A stretch of 64,000 nt of DNA, from positions 67,190,733 through 67,254,732 of the forward strand of contig NC_134276.1 of assembly GCF_949628215.1 (NCBI RefSeq), in the 5' to 3' direction. This DNA is from Phalacrocorax aristotelis. Taxonomy: Eukaryota; Chordata; Aves; Suliformes; Phalacrocoracidae. The notes beneath the pieces were generated by a model, which made no database searches, had not been told where the DNA came from, and saw nothing but the letters and a program-made list of their open reading frames with translations. This document shows, piece by piece, positions 1 through 9,900 of this stretch (position 1 is its first letter; the number at the start of each line of letters is the position of its first letter). Both the position numbers and the translations under genes were made by a program.

Positions 1-319
1 ATCAACTGAAATTTCCCGTAAAGGTAACTGATTGTTTTTTCAAACCATTCTCAGATTACCTAAAAACATGTAATACACTTTTCCATTCAGCTGGTCCATA
101 AGGGGAAGAAATGTGAAATAGGTGTGAATCAAATCCAAAGATTAAGGTATTAAAATGAGCGTGTGAACAGAAATAAGCCAGAGTATCAGTAGGAAATTAT
201 ATTTAGGTACTTACTATGGCACACTTTCTTACATAGCTCTTAGCAGTCCTGTTTTTTCAAACATAATGTAAATACAAATATATTTTAAACTCTTTTACTA
301 ATGTCATCTTTTCTTGTAG
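1..319 (+). other. CUL4A: CUL4A last intron (3' part)
   Basis: Non-coding sequence leading to the terminal CUL4A exon. It ends in a pyrimidine-rich stretch followed by TAG at 317-319, which serves as the splice acceptor. Nothing else is recognisable in it. Confidence 0.85.
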
Positions 320-415
320 CCTGGAGACTTGAAAAAGAGGATTGAATCTCTCATTGACAGAGACTATATGGAGAGAGACAAAGACAACCCCAATCAGTAC
401 CACTACGTTGCATAA
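320..415 (+). CDS. CUL4A: CUL4A terminal coding exon (cullin-4A C-terminus)
   Basis: The final 31 codons and TAA stop of a cullin-4. The peptide runs from [14 protein letters not shown] to NQYHYVA, the end of the cullin winged-helix (WHB) domain. In cullin family knowledge this domain lies just after the neddylation lysine and helps hold RBX1; CUL4 itself scaffolds the DDB1-based CRL4 E3 ubiquitin ligases in nucleus and cytoplasm. The exon opens right after a TAG acceptor at 317-319 in phase 0. CUL4A and CUL4B share nearly the same tail, so the A assignment rests on the adjacent LAMP1 and GRTP1, which flank CUL4A in mammals. The rest of the gene is left of the window. Confidence 0.94.
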   Translation, partial: PGDLKKRIESLIDRDYMERDKDNPNQYHYVA

Positions 416-1935
416 TGGAGAGGAAATGCTTTTACTTAAAAAAAAATCAAGAACAAACCCAAAAAATAAGACCCCAAATCATCCACATGTATCTTCAGGA
501 CACCAAATACCTATGCTGTTCCAGATTTTCCTTTTAGCAGATTTCAGGTTGATGTGTATTATTCAACCAGCTGCATGCACTGCTGTGGAAGAGAAGCAAA
601 GTGACATGTTAATTGATCATCCTTGTCAAGACTCCTTACAGGTTTTAAACGTCATATTTTTATTTCTTTTAGTTACTCTTTTGTTCCTTTGGGTTCTTCA
701 AAATTTAGTTTTACAGTTTTGTTTAACACTGTCATTGAAGTTGGCTGGAAAGGTAAAATTAACTGTGTGAGAAATACTTCTGTGACGGATGCAAGTCTGG
801 CTTCTTCATTTATGTGTTCCTACCTGCATCCATAAAGACCCTATATGCTGCATTCTTTAGCTACAGTGACAACTGGGGTAACTTTTTAAAAACCCTTCAT
901 TGATGAACACTCGTGTACGAGCAGTGTTGTTGAAATACACTGAGTTTTTGAAATTATGCACCATGAAAACCCTTAAACTTGTGTTCAGTTAATTTTCTTT
1001 CAGATGATTATAAACTTCAGTCTGGTTTGGATAAATCAGGTTTTGAAGTGAGATCCTTGAAGTGCCAAGAGGACAACTGCGTTCGTGTGTGTAGTGAGTT
1101 GTTGGATTATTTAGCTAAAATAGGGATTACTATTTTATTACTACTTCTGCTGGCTTGGGTGGCAAGGATTAGATCTGAGTCAAAGAGGCCCTACCTCATT
1201 TTAGGGCAACTGGTGTTTATCACCATCTATGTAATTGCTGTAATGTTTAGTTTTGCCTTTAAAATAACATACAGGGAACCTACTGTACAGCGTGCTCCAC
1301 TTTAAAAAACAACCCCTTTTTTTTAAAAATACTTTTATGGTCTCGATATTGTGAAAGCATAGTTTTTTGTCTTGAAAGACTTAAGGATTTTGTGAGTACT
1401 TTGTTACATATTGTATATATGTAAGTTGATTTGAATTAAAGAATGAAAGACACTGTAGATCTGCTAGATAATTGTAACTGTAAGGAAGACACCTTTTGTG
1501 GTAATACTTACAAGACTCTGTTTATTTTCTGGATTTGCATACTGGTGTGTTTCATTCTGAAAAAGAGCTACCAAAGGAGTTTTGATCATTGCATAAATGA
1601 GAATTTAACTGAGCAATATTTTCTGGAGAGATACCGTACTAAGTTTATGTAACATGGGTTTTGTGCAGCAATTAAAAGGCAACCACCCCTTCTTAAAGTA
1701 AACATTGCGAAGAGTTGACATCTTGCGGATTTACATATTAAAATCCTTGTTCTGTCATCTGGTGTCGTTAACTGTATCGCATTCTTCTGAATTATTTTTG
1801 TTCCCTTTGTGTTTAGAAACTAAACACATTTAGTTTATTGTATTTAAAACATATTTAATATTGTAATTTAATGTAGACTTATTTTAATATTTGAATCTTC
1901 AGTTAATGCAAATAAAATCTTTGATGCATATTAAA
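416..1935 (+). other. CUL4A: CUL4A 3' untranslated region
   Basis: AT-rich sequence after the CUL4A stop, with many T-runs and no further coding exon. ATTAAA hexamers at 1435-1440 and 1671-1676 could give shorter transcripts; the canonical AATAAA at 1911-1916 is the best distal signal. The right boundary is estimated from that hexamer. Open frames inside (for example 979-1305) match no family I know and look fortuitous. Confidence 0.7.
1911..1916 (+). terminator. CUL4A: CUL4A distal polyadenylation signal
   Basis: Canonical AATAAA in an AT-rich context about 1.5 kb after the CUL4A stop, the last strong hexamer before the intergenic region. Cleavage is expected 10-30 nt downstream. Confidence 0.65.
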
Positions 1936-4900
1936 TATTAATTTCTTAGCCTTTGTGAGAATGTGGCACTTCAGTTTATTTCTGCAGTTTGTTCTTTAGT
2001 GTTAGTTACGTCATTCACCTTGTGTAATTCACTTTCTATGCATACAGACACCAATCAGATCCATCTTACTAGACTTTTAAAACAAAAAAGAATATGTGCC
2101 TCACAGAAATGTCATGGGCAGAGGCTTTATCCACGCAGAAAGTTGGCAGTAGCGTGCAGTAACTGATACCAAGCAGTGAATATGTACTGCCTTCCCTTTC
2201 TGAACCCCAGCTTCCTGGTTCAGCGGTTTTAAACAATAGATGAAAAGCAGCAGTGTTATCCTGAAGATGACTGAAATGGTTCTGCCTTCCAAAGTAATGT
2301 TAATTGATTAAAAGTGCTGAGATGTGCACTTCTTCATAATTGCTGTAGACTAGAACTCTTTGGCCAAATTACTCTGGTATAGCAATTAAAAATTAGTTGT
2401 TCCATGAGCAGTGGAAATAATGAAGCCTGTCTTTCTGGGATATATGCCCTTTGCCCCCTACTGTATCAGCCCTCCCTAACAACCTCAAGCAGCAGTACTG
2501 CAGAGGGGTTTTCTGCTCGTGGGACCATTGGTTTTAGCCTCCTTTATCCAGCTGCTGATCTCCACCCATCCCCAAACCTACAGAGAATGTAGCCTTCTCT
2601 GAAGTTTTTTACTCTTCCAGATCAGTCTGAAAGTGGCTTCAGAGGTTCAGAAGCTGTGAGAGAGATGGACAGGCCAGGTGATCACGATTCTCTTTTTTCC
2701 TCAGGTCCTCATTTTTAATAACATTTCCTCAAATTTCTGAACTGAACAGGTAAGCAGTTAGTTTATTGGTCAGCACGGTAATCACTTCTTTATAGCAAAA
2801 CAGCTGCATTTGATTGCTTTTTGATAGCTGGTGATAGGATTTGGCTGAGCATCCAGCCTCACCCAGCTGGTGGCTTGATGCCAGCTGTTTGGTTGGTATC
2901 GCCCCCTGAATGTATTTGTGCCCACAGGGCAGAGGTTGCTAACAATTTCTTCCTGGAAGATCACCCAGTGTTGAAGACATCAGGCTGTAGTGAAGTGACA
3001 GATTTCCTCTGTTGTACATCTATGCTCAGAATACGTCTTGAAAACCTGGATCTTGGCAATTCAGCATCCTTGGAACAAATCGTGGAGCAGCTTCTATGGA
3101 ATGGCAAAAATAACAGCAGGAATCTGGGATACGGGTAGGGGCTCTCCAATCTTACCAGAACCTTCCACTTTGACTCAGAACTTTCCAATTCAACTCGGTT
3201 TAACTTAAACATTCAGATACCTAACCCAGACATATGTTACATGTATTGAAAAAGCAATTTTCCTAAATGTGACACCCTGTCATCTAGCCCAACGTTTCCT
3301 GAGGGAAAGCAAGTGTAAGAACGCAGGCTGATGGGTGACTCGCAGGTGCTTCCCAAGCCTGGCAATGGCAGCTCTCCTTACCAGCCGTCAACAGCCTCCT
3401 TCCTGCCCACTCCTTGTGCCCTGTTTTCCTAGTTCTGTATTTTAGCTTCCCCCGTATTCCTTTATGTGAACCTGGGTTTATCATTTAACTCCCTTAGTCT
3501 GCTGAAGCTTCCTTCTTCCTTTCTTTGTGCTATGCATATTCGAAAAAAATTACACAACTTTCAGGCAACTTCAGTGCATCAATTTGTTGTGCAGATAGAC
3601 CTATTTGTAGTTTTACGATCTTTGGGAGGTGTGTTAGGGAGAGTAGACTCTCTGTTATAATCCTGGTTATCTATTCCCAGCAAGTCTCTTCAGAAAGAAA
3701 ATAATGCAGTCAAGTCAGATAGTATGCAGCAAAAGGCTACAGAAAAAATGGAGTCATTTCGTGGAAATTCTTTCCTGCTAAAAATTCACAACCTGTACTT
3801 TGTCTTCTATGCTACCATTCTGCCTCAGCTCTGCAGAATACTTTGTGTTGTGTGAGTAACGTCGCCTAGATCTTGTAGGTCATTTCCCATGTTCTTCCCC
3901 ATAAGCAGCTGTTCTGCGTCCACGGCTCTTCAGCGCCGGGAGGTGTACCGCGGTTAACCTGGAACTGAGTGCAGGTTGGTTGGCCAGCAGCTCTGTCAAA
4001 CAAAATGCATAAGGGCTGGATATGGACCACGTTCCCCTTGGTGACGGCACTAATTTGGATCATCAGCCTGTCTATATACCAGCTTTTACAGAGGCTGTAA
4101 CTTTATGTTTGTTTATGTCTTACCCTGCTATCAAGTTTGATTGATGTTGGCCAACAAGTTATTGAGCAGTAAGGCTGATGGACAACATGGGTGCATAAGA
4201 CTTACTTCATTAGGAAAGCAGGCTAAGAAACACCTTGGTAATATTTCTGCGGACAATGACATAGAGATTGGGTTTTGTGCAGTCTCTACACCACCATAAA
4301 ATCCTTAGTAAGCTAATGAGCCACAGCATTGAAGATCAACATCATTCACGGCTGATAGCTTTATGTTCTTTACTTACCAACTCCTTGCCACAACATTGTT
4401 GCTTGGTGTAACTTATAAATTGATATTCATTGGTAGTTACCCAAGCATCTACCATTTTACAATTCTAGACACCTACCAATTTTCCAGTAGAGGGGCAGGC
4501 TCCTGCACAGCAAGTCTAAACCTGACAGTGGACCTCCCTCTCTATTTTGTTTTCTGGCAGTCTTCAAGTAATCCACAGACCTTCCTCCACTCCCACTGCA
4601 GGTTCCAAAAATGGTGATCAAAAAATTAGAACAGCCGAGGTCCTGCCTCCATTAACTTCAACTCCTCTACAGATGACTCATTCAAACACTTGTCCAGAGC
4701 TGTTCATTACGTCCTTTCTCAAGCTGACTAACTTCTGCTTTTGGCAATACAAGGCAAGAATAAAGATTGCTAGAAGTGCTGCGGGGAAGAGCACACTAAA
4801 ATAAAACATTTCTGTCTCTAAAAATGCACAGATAAAAATGTGACATTAAGAAAGAAATGTCGGTTTGTAGCAATGGCATTGAAAAAGAAAGATCCCCAAG

Positions 4901-5657
4901 CCACGCCAAAGGGCAAATAAACTTCTTTAGGATGTTTTGGGGAAACAGGAAGTGTAAGTGAACTGAGGCAACACCAGGGAAAGGTCAGGTTTAGTGTAGC
5001 TGGACTTGACTTCAGCAGCTGGTAGTTGCTAAATTGCATTTCAAATTGGTTCTAAGTAAAAATGTATGAAGGTAGCGTGGGAGCATAAAGGATTGTGTCT
5101 CAGAGCTGATTAAGCTGAAGTACACTGTAATGAGGAGAAGGATGACATGGCAGTCATTATGACAAAGCAGACGCATCCTGCTATTGGCACACTTTCCAAT
5201 AGTACTTTAAATAGGATTTCAGTAGCAAAATAAGTACTTCTGAGGTTTCAGACAAAGAAAGAATATCCTTAACAGCTTAGGCAAGAAAGGGTATTGAATT
5301 ACAAAGTGATCAAATGGCCTGGGGTCTATCTCCGTTACTATGCTAACATCTGACAATGCCAACTGATGAACTTCACCTCTTTTTTTCTAGTTATCTCCAA
5401 AAAATTGGTATTTCTTAAAACTCTTGTTTATAAAAACATCAGGCAAGAGCAGAAACTGTGTGAACGAGCAATTAATTTTACCCATGCAACCACATGACAT
5501 TAGACATCCCTGTTTTGGCTTGGAACACATATGTGGATTATATGTATACACAGGTATACATAGATTCATCACTTCAGAGATAACAGAACATACACAGCTG
5601 GGACTGGATTAATTCTAGCAAGATGATTGCATTCACCTTAGACTGCCTTTAAACTCA
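1936..5657. other. Intergenic DNA between CUL4A and the CR1 copy
   Basis: Unique-looking sequence without a coding exon, RNA gene or repeat that I can recognise on either strand. Open frames of 60-105 codons (for example 2821-3138 and 2961-3212) are scattered and unrelated to known families. The segment separates the CUL4A 3' end from the LAMP1 promoter. Confidence 0.6.
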
Positions 5658-6347
5658 GTGGCAAGAAACCTATTGCTTGGGGAAAACTGCCTGGCAGAGA
5701 AGGACCTGGGGGTGTTGGTTGACAGCCAGCTGAACACGAGCCAGCAGTGTGCCCAGGTGGCCAAGAAGGCCAACAGCAGCCTGGCTTGTATCAGGAACAG
5801 GGAGGTGATTGTGCCCCTGTACTCGGCACTGGTGAGGCTGCACCTCGAGTGCTGTGTTCAGTTTAGGGCCCCTCACTACGGGAAGACATCGAGGTGCTGG
5901 AGCATGTCCAGAGAAGGGCAACGAAGCTGGTGAAGGGTCTGGAGAGCAGGTCTTGTGAGGAGAGGTTGGGGGAGCTGGGGTTGTTTCATCTGGACGAGGC
6001 TGAGGGGAGACCTTATTGTGCTCTGCAACTACCTGAAAGGAGGTTGTAGTGAGGTGGGGGTTGGTCTCTTCTCCCAAGTAACAAGCGATAGGACAAGAGG
6101 AAATGGCCTCAAGCTGCATCAGAGGAGGTTTAGATTGGAAATTAGGAAAAATGTCTTCACTGCAAGAGTGGTCAGGCATTGGAAGAGGCTGCCCAGAGAG
6201 GTGGTGGAGTCGCCATCCCTGGAGGTGTTCAAAAAACGTGTAGATGTGGCACTTCAGGGCATGGTTTAGGAGACATGGTGGTGTGGGGTCGATGGTTGGA
6301 CTTGATGATCCTAGAGGTCTTTTCCAGCCTTAATGATTCTATATTCT
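5658..6347 (+). mobile_element. 5'-truncated CR1 LINE
   Basis: Chicken-repeat-1-type non-LTR retrotransposon, sense orientation. The left part still reads as the C-terminal end of the ORF2 reverse transcriptase region (peptide pieces such as [13 protein letters not shown] and [14 protein letters not shown]), then loses frame and picks up stops. The right part is the characteristic CR1 3' end: a stretch around 6296-6335 with GATGATCCTAGAGGTCTTTTCC, closing in a GATTCTAT/ATTCT-type terminal microrepeat at 6335-6347. Only about 0.69 kb of a full-length element of several kb remains, as is usual for CR1. It lies about 0.4 kb upstream of the LAMP1 CLEAR site and is a dead copy. Confidence 0.93.
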
Positions 6348-6762
6348 GGCGGGAATACAGAGCTTAGGTGGGTTAATTGCTCACTGAAGCCATTTCTCAC
6401 CCTCTTCCAGCACCTCCCCTTTAACACAGCGGTGCCCGTGCCGCATTCCCCACTGGGAACCACAGGTAAATGCCCGGAACTGGTAAGGCCGACCTGGGCC
6501 CCTGCGCTCCCGCCGCTCTCATCCGACACGCGTTACAGGCCTAGCCCGTGCCGCAGCTGAGAGCCGCGCAGGCGGCCCGTTGGGGGCCGCAACGCCCGAG
6601 GCGCCGCGGGTCGGGGCAGGGAGTGGGCGGAGCCTGTGCCTCAACCGCAGCCGCTGACGACGACAGCGCGCCTAGCTCACACCCGCCTCCGCGCAGTGCC
6701 CACACCCGCCGCCCAACGGCGGCCACGAGGGAGCTCCGCCCCCGGCTCTCGCGACTGCGCGA

Positions 6763-6772
6763 GTCACGTGAC
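6763..6772. promoter_or_regulatory. LAMP1: CLEAR/TFEB palindrome GTCACGTGAC
   Basis: A perfect 10-bp palindrome identical to the CLEAR consensus (GTCACGTGAC), bound by TFEB/TFE3/MITF in lysosomal gene promoters. It sits 175 bp upstream of the LAMP1 ATG in the CpG island. LAMP1 is an established CLEAR-network target in mammals, so conserved starvation/lysosomal-stress control is expected; occupancy here is inferred. Confidence 0.85.
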
Positions 6773-6791
6773 GCTCCCGGGCGGGCCGGGG

Positions 6792-6799
6792 TGACGTCA
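6792..6799. promoter_or_regulatory. LAMP1: CRE palindrome TGACGTCA
   Basis: Full 8-bp cAMP response element lying between the two E-box sites of the LAMP1 promoter. CREB/ATF-family factors bind this sequence; function here is inferred from position in the CpG island. Confidence 0.7.
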
Positions 6800-6802
6800 G
6801 GG

Positions 6803-6812
6803 GTCACATGAC
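6803..6812. promoter_or_regulatory. LAMP1: Second CLEAR-like E-box GTCACATGAC
   Basis: Differs from the perfect CLEAR palindrome by one base (CACATG core) and lies 40 bp downstream of it. Lysosomal promoters often carry more than one CLEAR copy near the start site, which supports a functional pair. Confidence 0.65.
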
Positions 6813-6937
6813 CGGCCGGGGCCGTCGCCAGCCTGCCGAGCGCGGTGTCCCCTCCGCCGCCCACCTTCCCTCTCCCGCCCCCGCCCCTCCGCGCTCCCGC
6901 CGGTGTCGCCTCGCCCCCTTCTCTCCCCTGGCCCGCC

Positions 6938-6989
6938 ATGGCTCGGGCTCGAGGCGCGCGGGGGCTGCTCGCGGCGGCCGCCCTGCTCG
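6938..6989 (+). CDS. LAMP1: LAMP1 coding exon 1 (signal peptide)
   Basis: Encodes 17 residues plus the first base of a glycine codon, rich in Ala and Leu, which form most of the signal peptide. ATG at 6938 lies in GCCGCCATGG-like context; the donor is G|GTAAGG at 6990. Confidence 0.95.
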
Positions 6990-9900
6990 GTAAGGAGGGG
7001 GTGGGCGGCCGCGGCCTGCGGCGACCGGTGGGGGGGCAGTGGGGGGTGTCACCGCCGCGGCGGCGACGGCCTGTGGCGGCCCCGGGGCCGGCGGCGCTGG
7101 ACGCGGCACCGGCTGTCGCTGTTTCCTGCCTGCTGTCACCGCGCCGGGGCGGTAGCTCTGACCCGGGGGATCCCCGGCCTTCTGCGGGCGGCGGCGGCGG
7201 CGCGGCCGGGCCGGGCCCGGGCAGTGAGGGTCGGGGGGGGGTGTCCTGCCTGCGGGGGCCCCGCCGCAGCGCCGAGGCGGCGGGTCCTTTGGGGAACTTT
7301 GGGGAGAACGTCCCTCCCCGGCCCTGCACCGGGACCCCGCGTCTCCAGGGAGCCTCCGGCAGCTCCCGGGGGCGAGAGGGGAAGGGTTGGGGGGGCGGCG
7401 GTGGCGGTGCTTGGGCAGTGCCCGTGAGCGCGCATCTCGGCACCTGCACCGAGCCTAGGCACAGCGCTCCGGGGAGCACCTGAAAATACGCCTTTGCCTC
7501 TCCCGCGGCGTGGAGACGCAGGAGCTACTGATGTCATTGCTGGGAAGTGGCCCTTTTCCACAGGGCCTGTGGTGCTCCCTTGCTTAATGGCTCCCACCCT
7601 GCCGTATCGGGAGTGAAACCTGAAATGCCGCTGGAATAGAGAGGTGTTAGTGCCTTGGTGAGAAGGGTTGTTAGCGCGGCGAGGCTGTGTTGTGAGGAGG
7701 CGTGTCCTGCTTGTTTACTGATAACTACCTTGCTTTAGGTTTCTTGCCTGGACAGCTGCATCACGCGACACTATCGAGTTTCCAAAATGTGGCTTTGGCA
7801 GCAAAGGAACCTTCTTCAGCAGCTAGCAAAAATATTTCCTCAAGCATCAGTTGCGAACGGTTATCTCCCTTCCTCCTGGAGAGCACAACAGCCTTTGAAA
7901 CTCTTGTAACGTTTCTTTAGTAGCAGATATCTACTGTCGTTGGCAGTACTTTGGTTCCTCTGTTACACTGAGCCTGAAAGGTGTCGCTCGCAAGGGGCAC
8001 TGAGCAGCTCAAATATCCAGTGCTTTCCGAGCCAGTCTAGCGAGCACGGTGACTTGCAGTGCTGTTGGACTTGCTTCCTAGGATTGGCATCTGCAACCTG
8101 AGTGGTGTTGAACAGATGTTCCAGAGGGAGTTCTTTGTAGAGCTTGTTTAATATAGTTATGGCTTAAATGAAGAATCAGTATTGTTTGTCTTCTAATCGG
8201 CCTCCATAGTTTTTAAGTGGTACCAGAGTTAATATTTTCTGGGACCGTAGTAGTCTTCCCCTGCTTAATTAGCAGTTAGAAGCATAATTCAATGCATTTA
8301 GCTTTGTTACTTTCTGGCATGTCAAATGTGTTAGGTTGCTGCAGCTGAGGCAACAGACTAGTTTATTTTGCCACGGAGTAACTATTTGCTGACAAACAGG
8401 GCTTTGTACCAGTGTCTAGTAGCTGGGTGTTTCTACGTAACTTTATCCTATGGTCTCAGCAGAAAACTTTGTGGTGCAAATAGAGACCCCTCCTTGGAGT
8501 ACAGATAGCCTCCACCATCTTCTGCCAGAGCATGGGGCCTGGGCGGTAGCGAGGGGAGAAGAATATGAGATACAAGATAATGAGAAGATCTGGGGTGAAT
8601 TCTTTAGGCTTTTGCAGCCTTTTAGTCGTCTGAGTGAACACAGATCAGGATAAGGTAATGATCACAGAAGGCTGAAGATTAGCATGGGTGGGTCAGATGT
8701 GAAAGCTTATTTGGCAATGCCTTGACTTTGGGACAATAGAATTTTTTTTTCCCCCCAGAATACCTCACCACACCTCACTCACTGTTTCAGTTTCCCATTC
8801 ACACAAAGCAGCAAGCACTAAGCTGAATATTTCATATGTCAGCATTAAGTATTTGGGATGAATTTCCTAACGAATATCAAACGCTCATATGGAATGAAAG
8901 AAAGATTTAGGTAATACAGTGATAAATACAGGGGAAGGGGGCTATGGGAAATGAAGTACCTCCCCTCAAACTTAGCTGTTGCTTTTTGAAATATGAGGGG
9001 AGATGGTGCTTGCCTGCTGTTGAACACGACGGGTCGGTTGGGTTGTGTGCCAAACCCAAGGATGCTGCTTGTGCTCTTTGAGTCCTAGAGCACCGGTAGG
9101 TTTTTTCCTTGCTGAAACACAAATACATCGGAGAAAACATTTCAGAAAAAAATCTAAGTTTAGAGTCAGGCATGGATTCGGTATCATTGAGTAAATAGTG
9201 AAGTGTCTGAGATTTGCACAAGGGAAAAATGAGATTGAAAAGGTAACGTGATGCCACTTCAGGGTTATTGATGTGTAATCTATGTAATTCTGTTGCACAA
9301 CTCCAGTCCAAAGGGGAATTTCAAACCTTGCTACCAGTGTAGGGATTGTTGAGAGAAACGTGGATAATAAATTCCAGCCAGTGAGTAATTTGGTGTTGTA
9401 TTGTTTTCCTCAGTTTTGGCGTTGCTAACTGTATGGAACTGAGACTGAGGGTGAAGTAGTTTTCACAGGATAGAACAGCTTTTATGCTGTGTGACTTTCG
9501 AAACATTGCTTTAGCAAATGCTGCCCTTAACATAGTGTTTGCTTGATAGCTTCTTTAAGTGTGTTGACACAGTCTCTAAGGATCTGAATTTGTGTGCTAG
9601 TCCCAAGCCTGTTGTCATGTGATAGGTTGCACAGCTTTGACTTCGGCAGCTTTTCTGACTTGTAAAGTAACTTCTTGCTTGCAAAATAAGAACTCCGCAG
9701 GCTCCCCGACATGCTGTTGTTGAAATACGCTCCCAAGGTTCCTGCTCAGGCTGACTTAGAAGTTTCATTTTTGGTGTAATCTGCTTCTAGATTGTTCTGT
9801 AGTGAACAGGATGATTTCTGATAAGTACTAGATGATAAGATGAAAATTACCTTTAGGTCCAGGGGAACCCTACTAAAAGAAAAGATGGATGTTTTATTGA

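Larger units (their letters stand above)
6480..7500. promoter_or_regulatory. LAMP1: CpG island spanning the LAMP1 promoter and exon 1
   Basis: A sharp rise in GC content and CpG density covers about 1 kb around LAMP1 exon 1, in contrast to the AT-rich flanks. No TATA box is evident. Several GC-box (Sp1-type) sites occur, including CCGCCCC at 6737-6743 and a cluster near 6875-6888. The E-box/CRE module at 6763-6812 lies inside it, 126-175 bp before the start codon. This architecture suits a housekeeping, broadly expressed gene. Long open frames in the island on both strands are composition artefacts. Confidence 0.85.

Noticed and set aside
979-1305. 108-codon open frame in the CUL4A 3' UTR
   Set aside because: Lies inside the UTR before the poly(A) signal, no homology recognised, AT-rich composition.
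5670-6179. 169-codon minus-strand open frame
   Set aside because: It is the antisense shadow of the CR1 copy.
6541-7483. Long open frames (up to 312 codons) on both strands of the CpG island
   Set aside because: They are low-complexity Pro/Arg/Gly/Ala products of high GC content, overlap each other in several frames and cross the LAMP1 exon 1 donor.
8674-8687. 14-base match to U6 snRNA (GAAGATTAGCATGG)
   Set aside because: Similarity does not extend on either side; judged chance. An Infernal RF00026 search would settle it.
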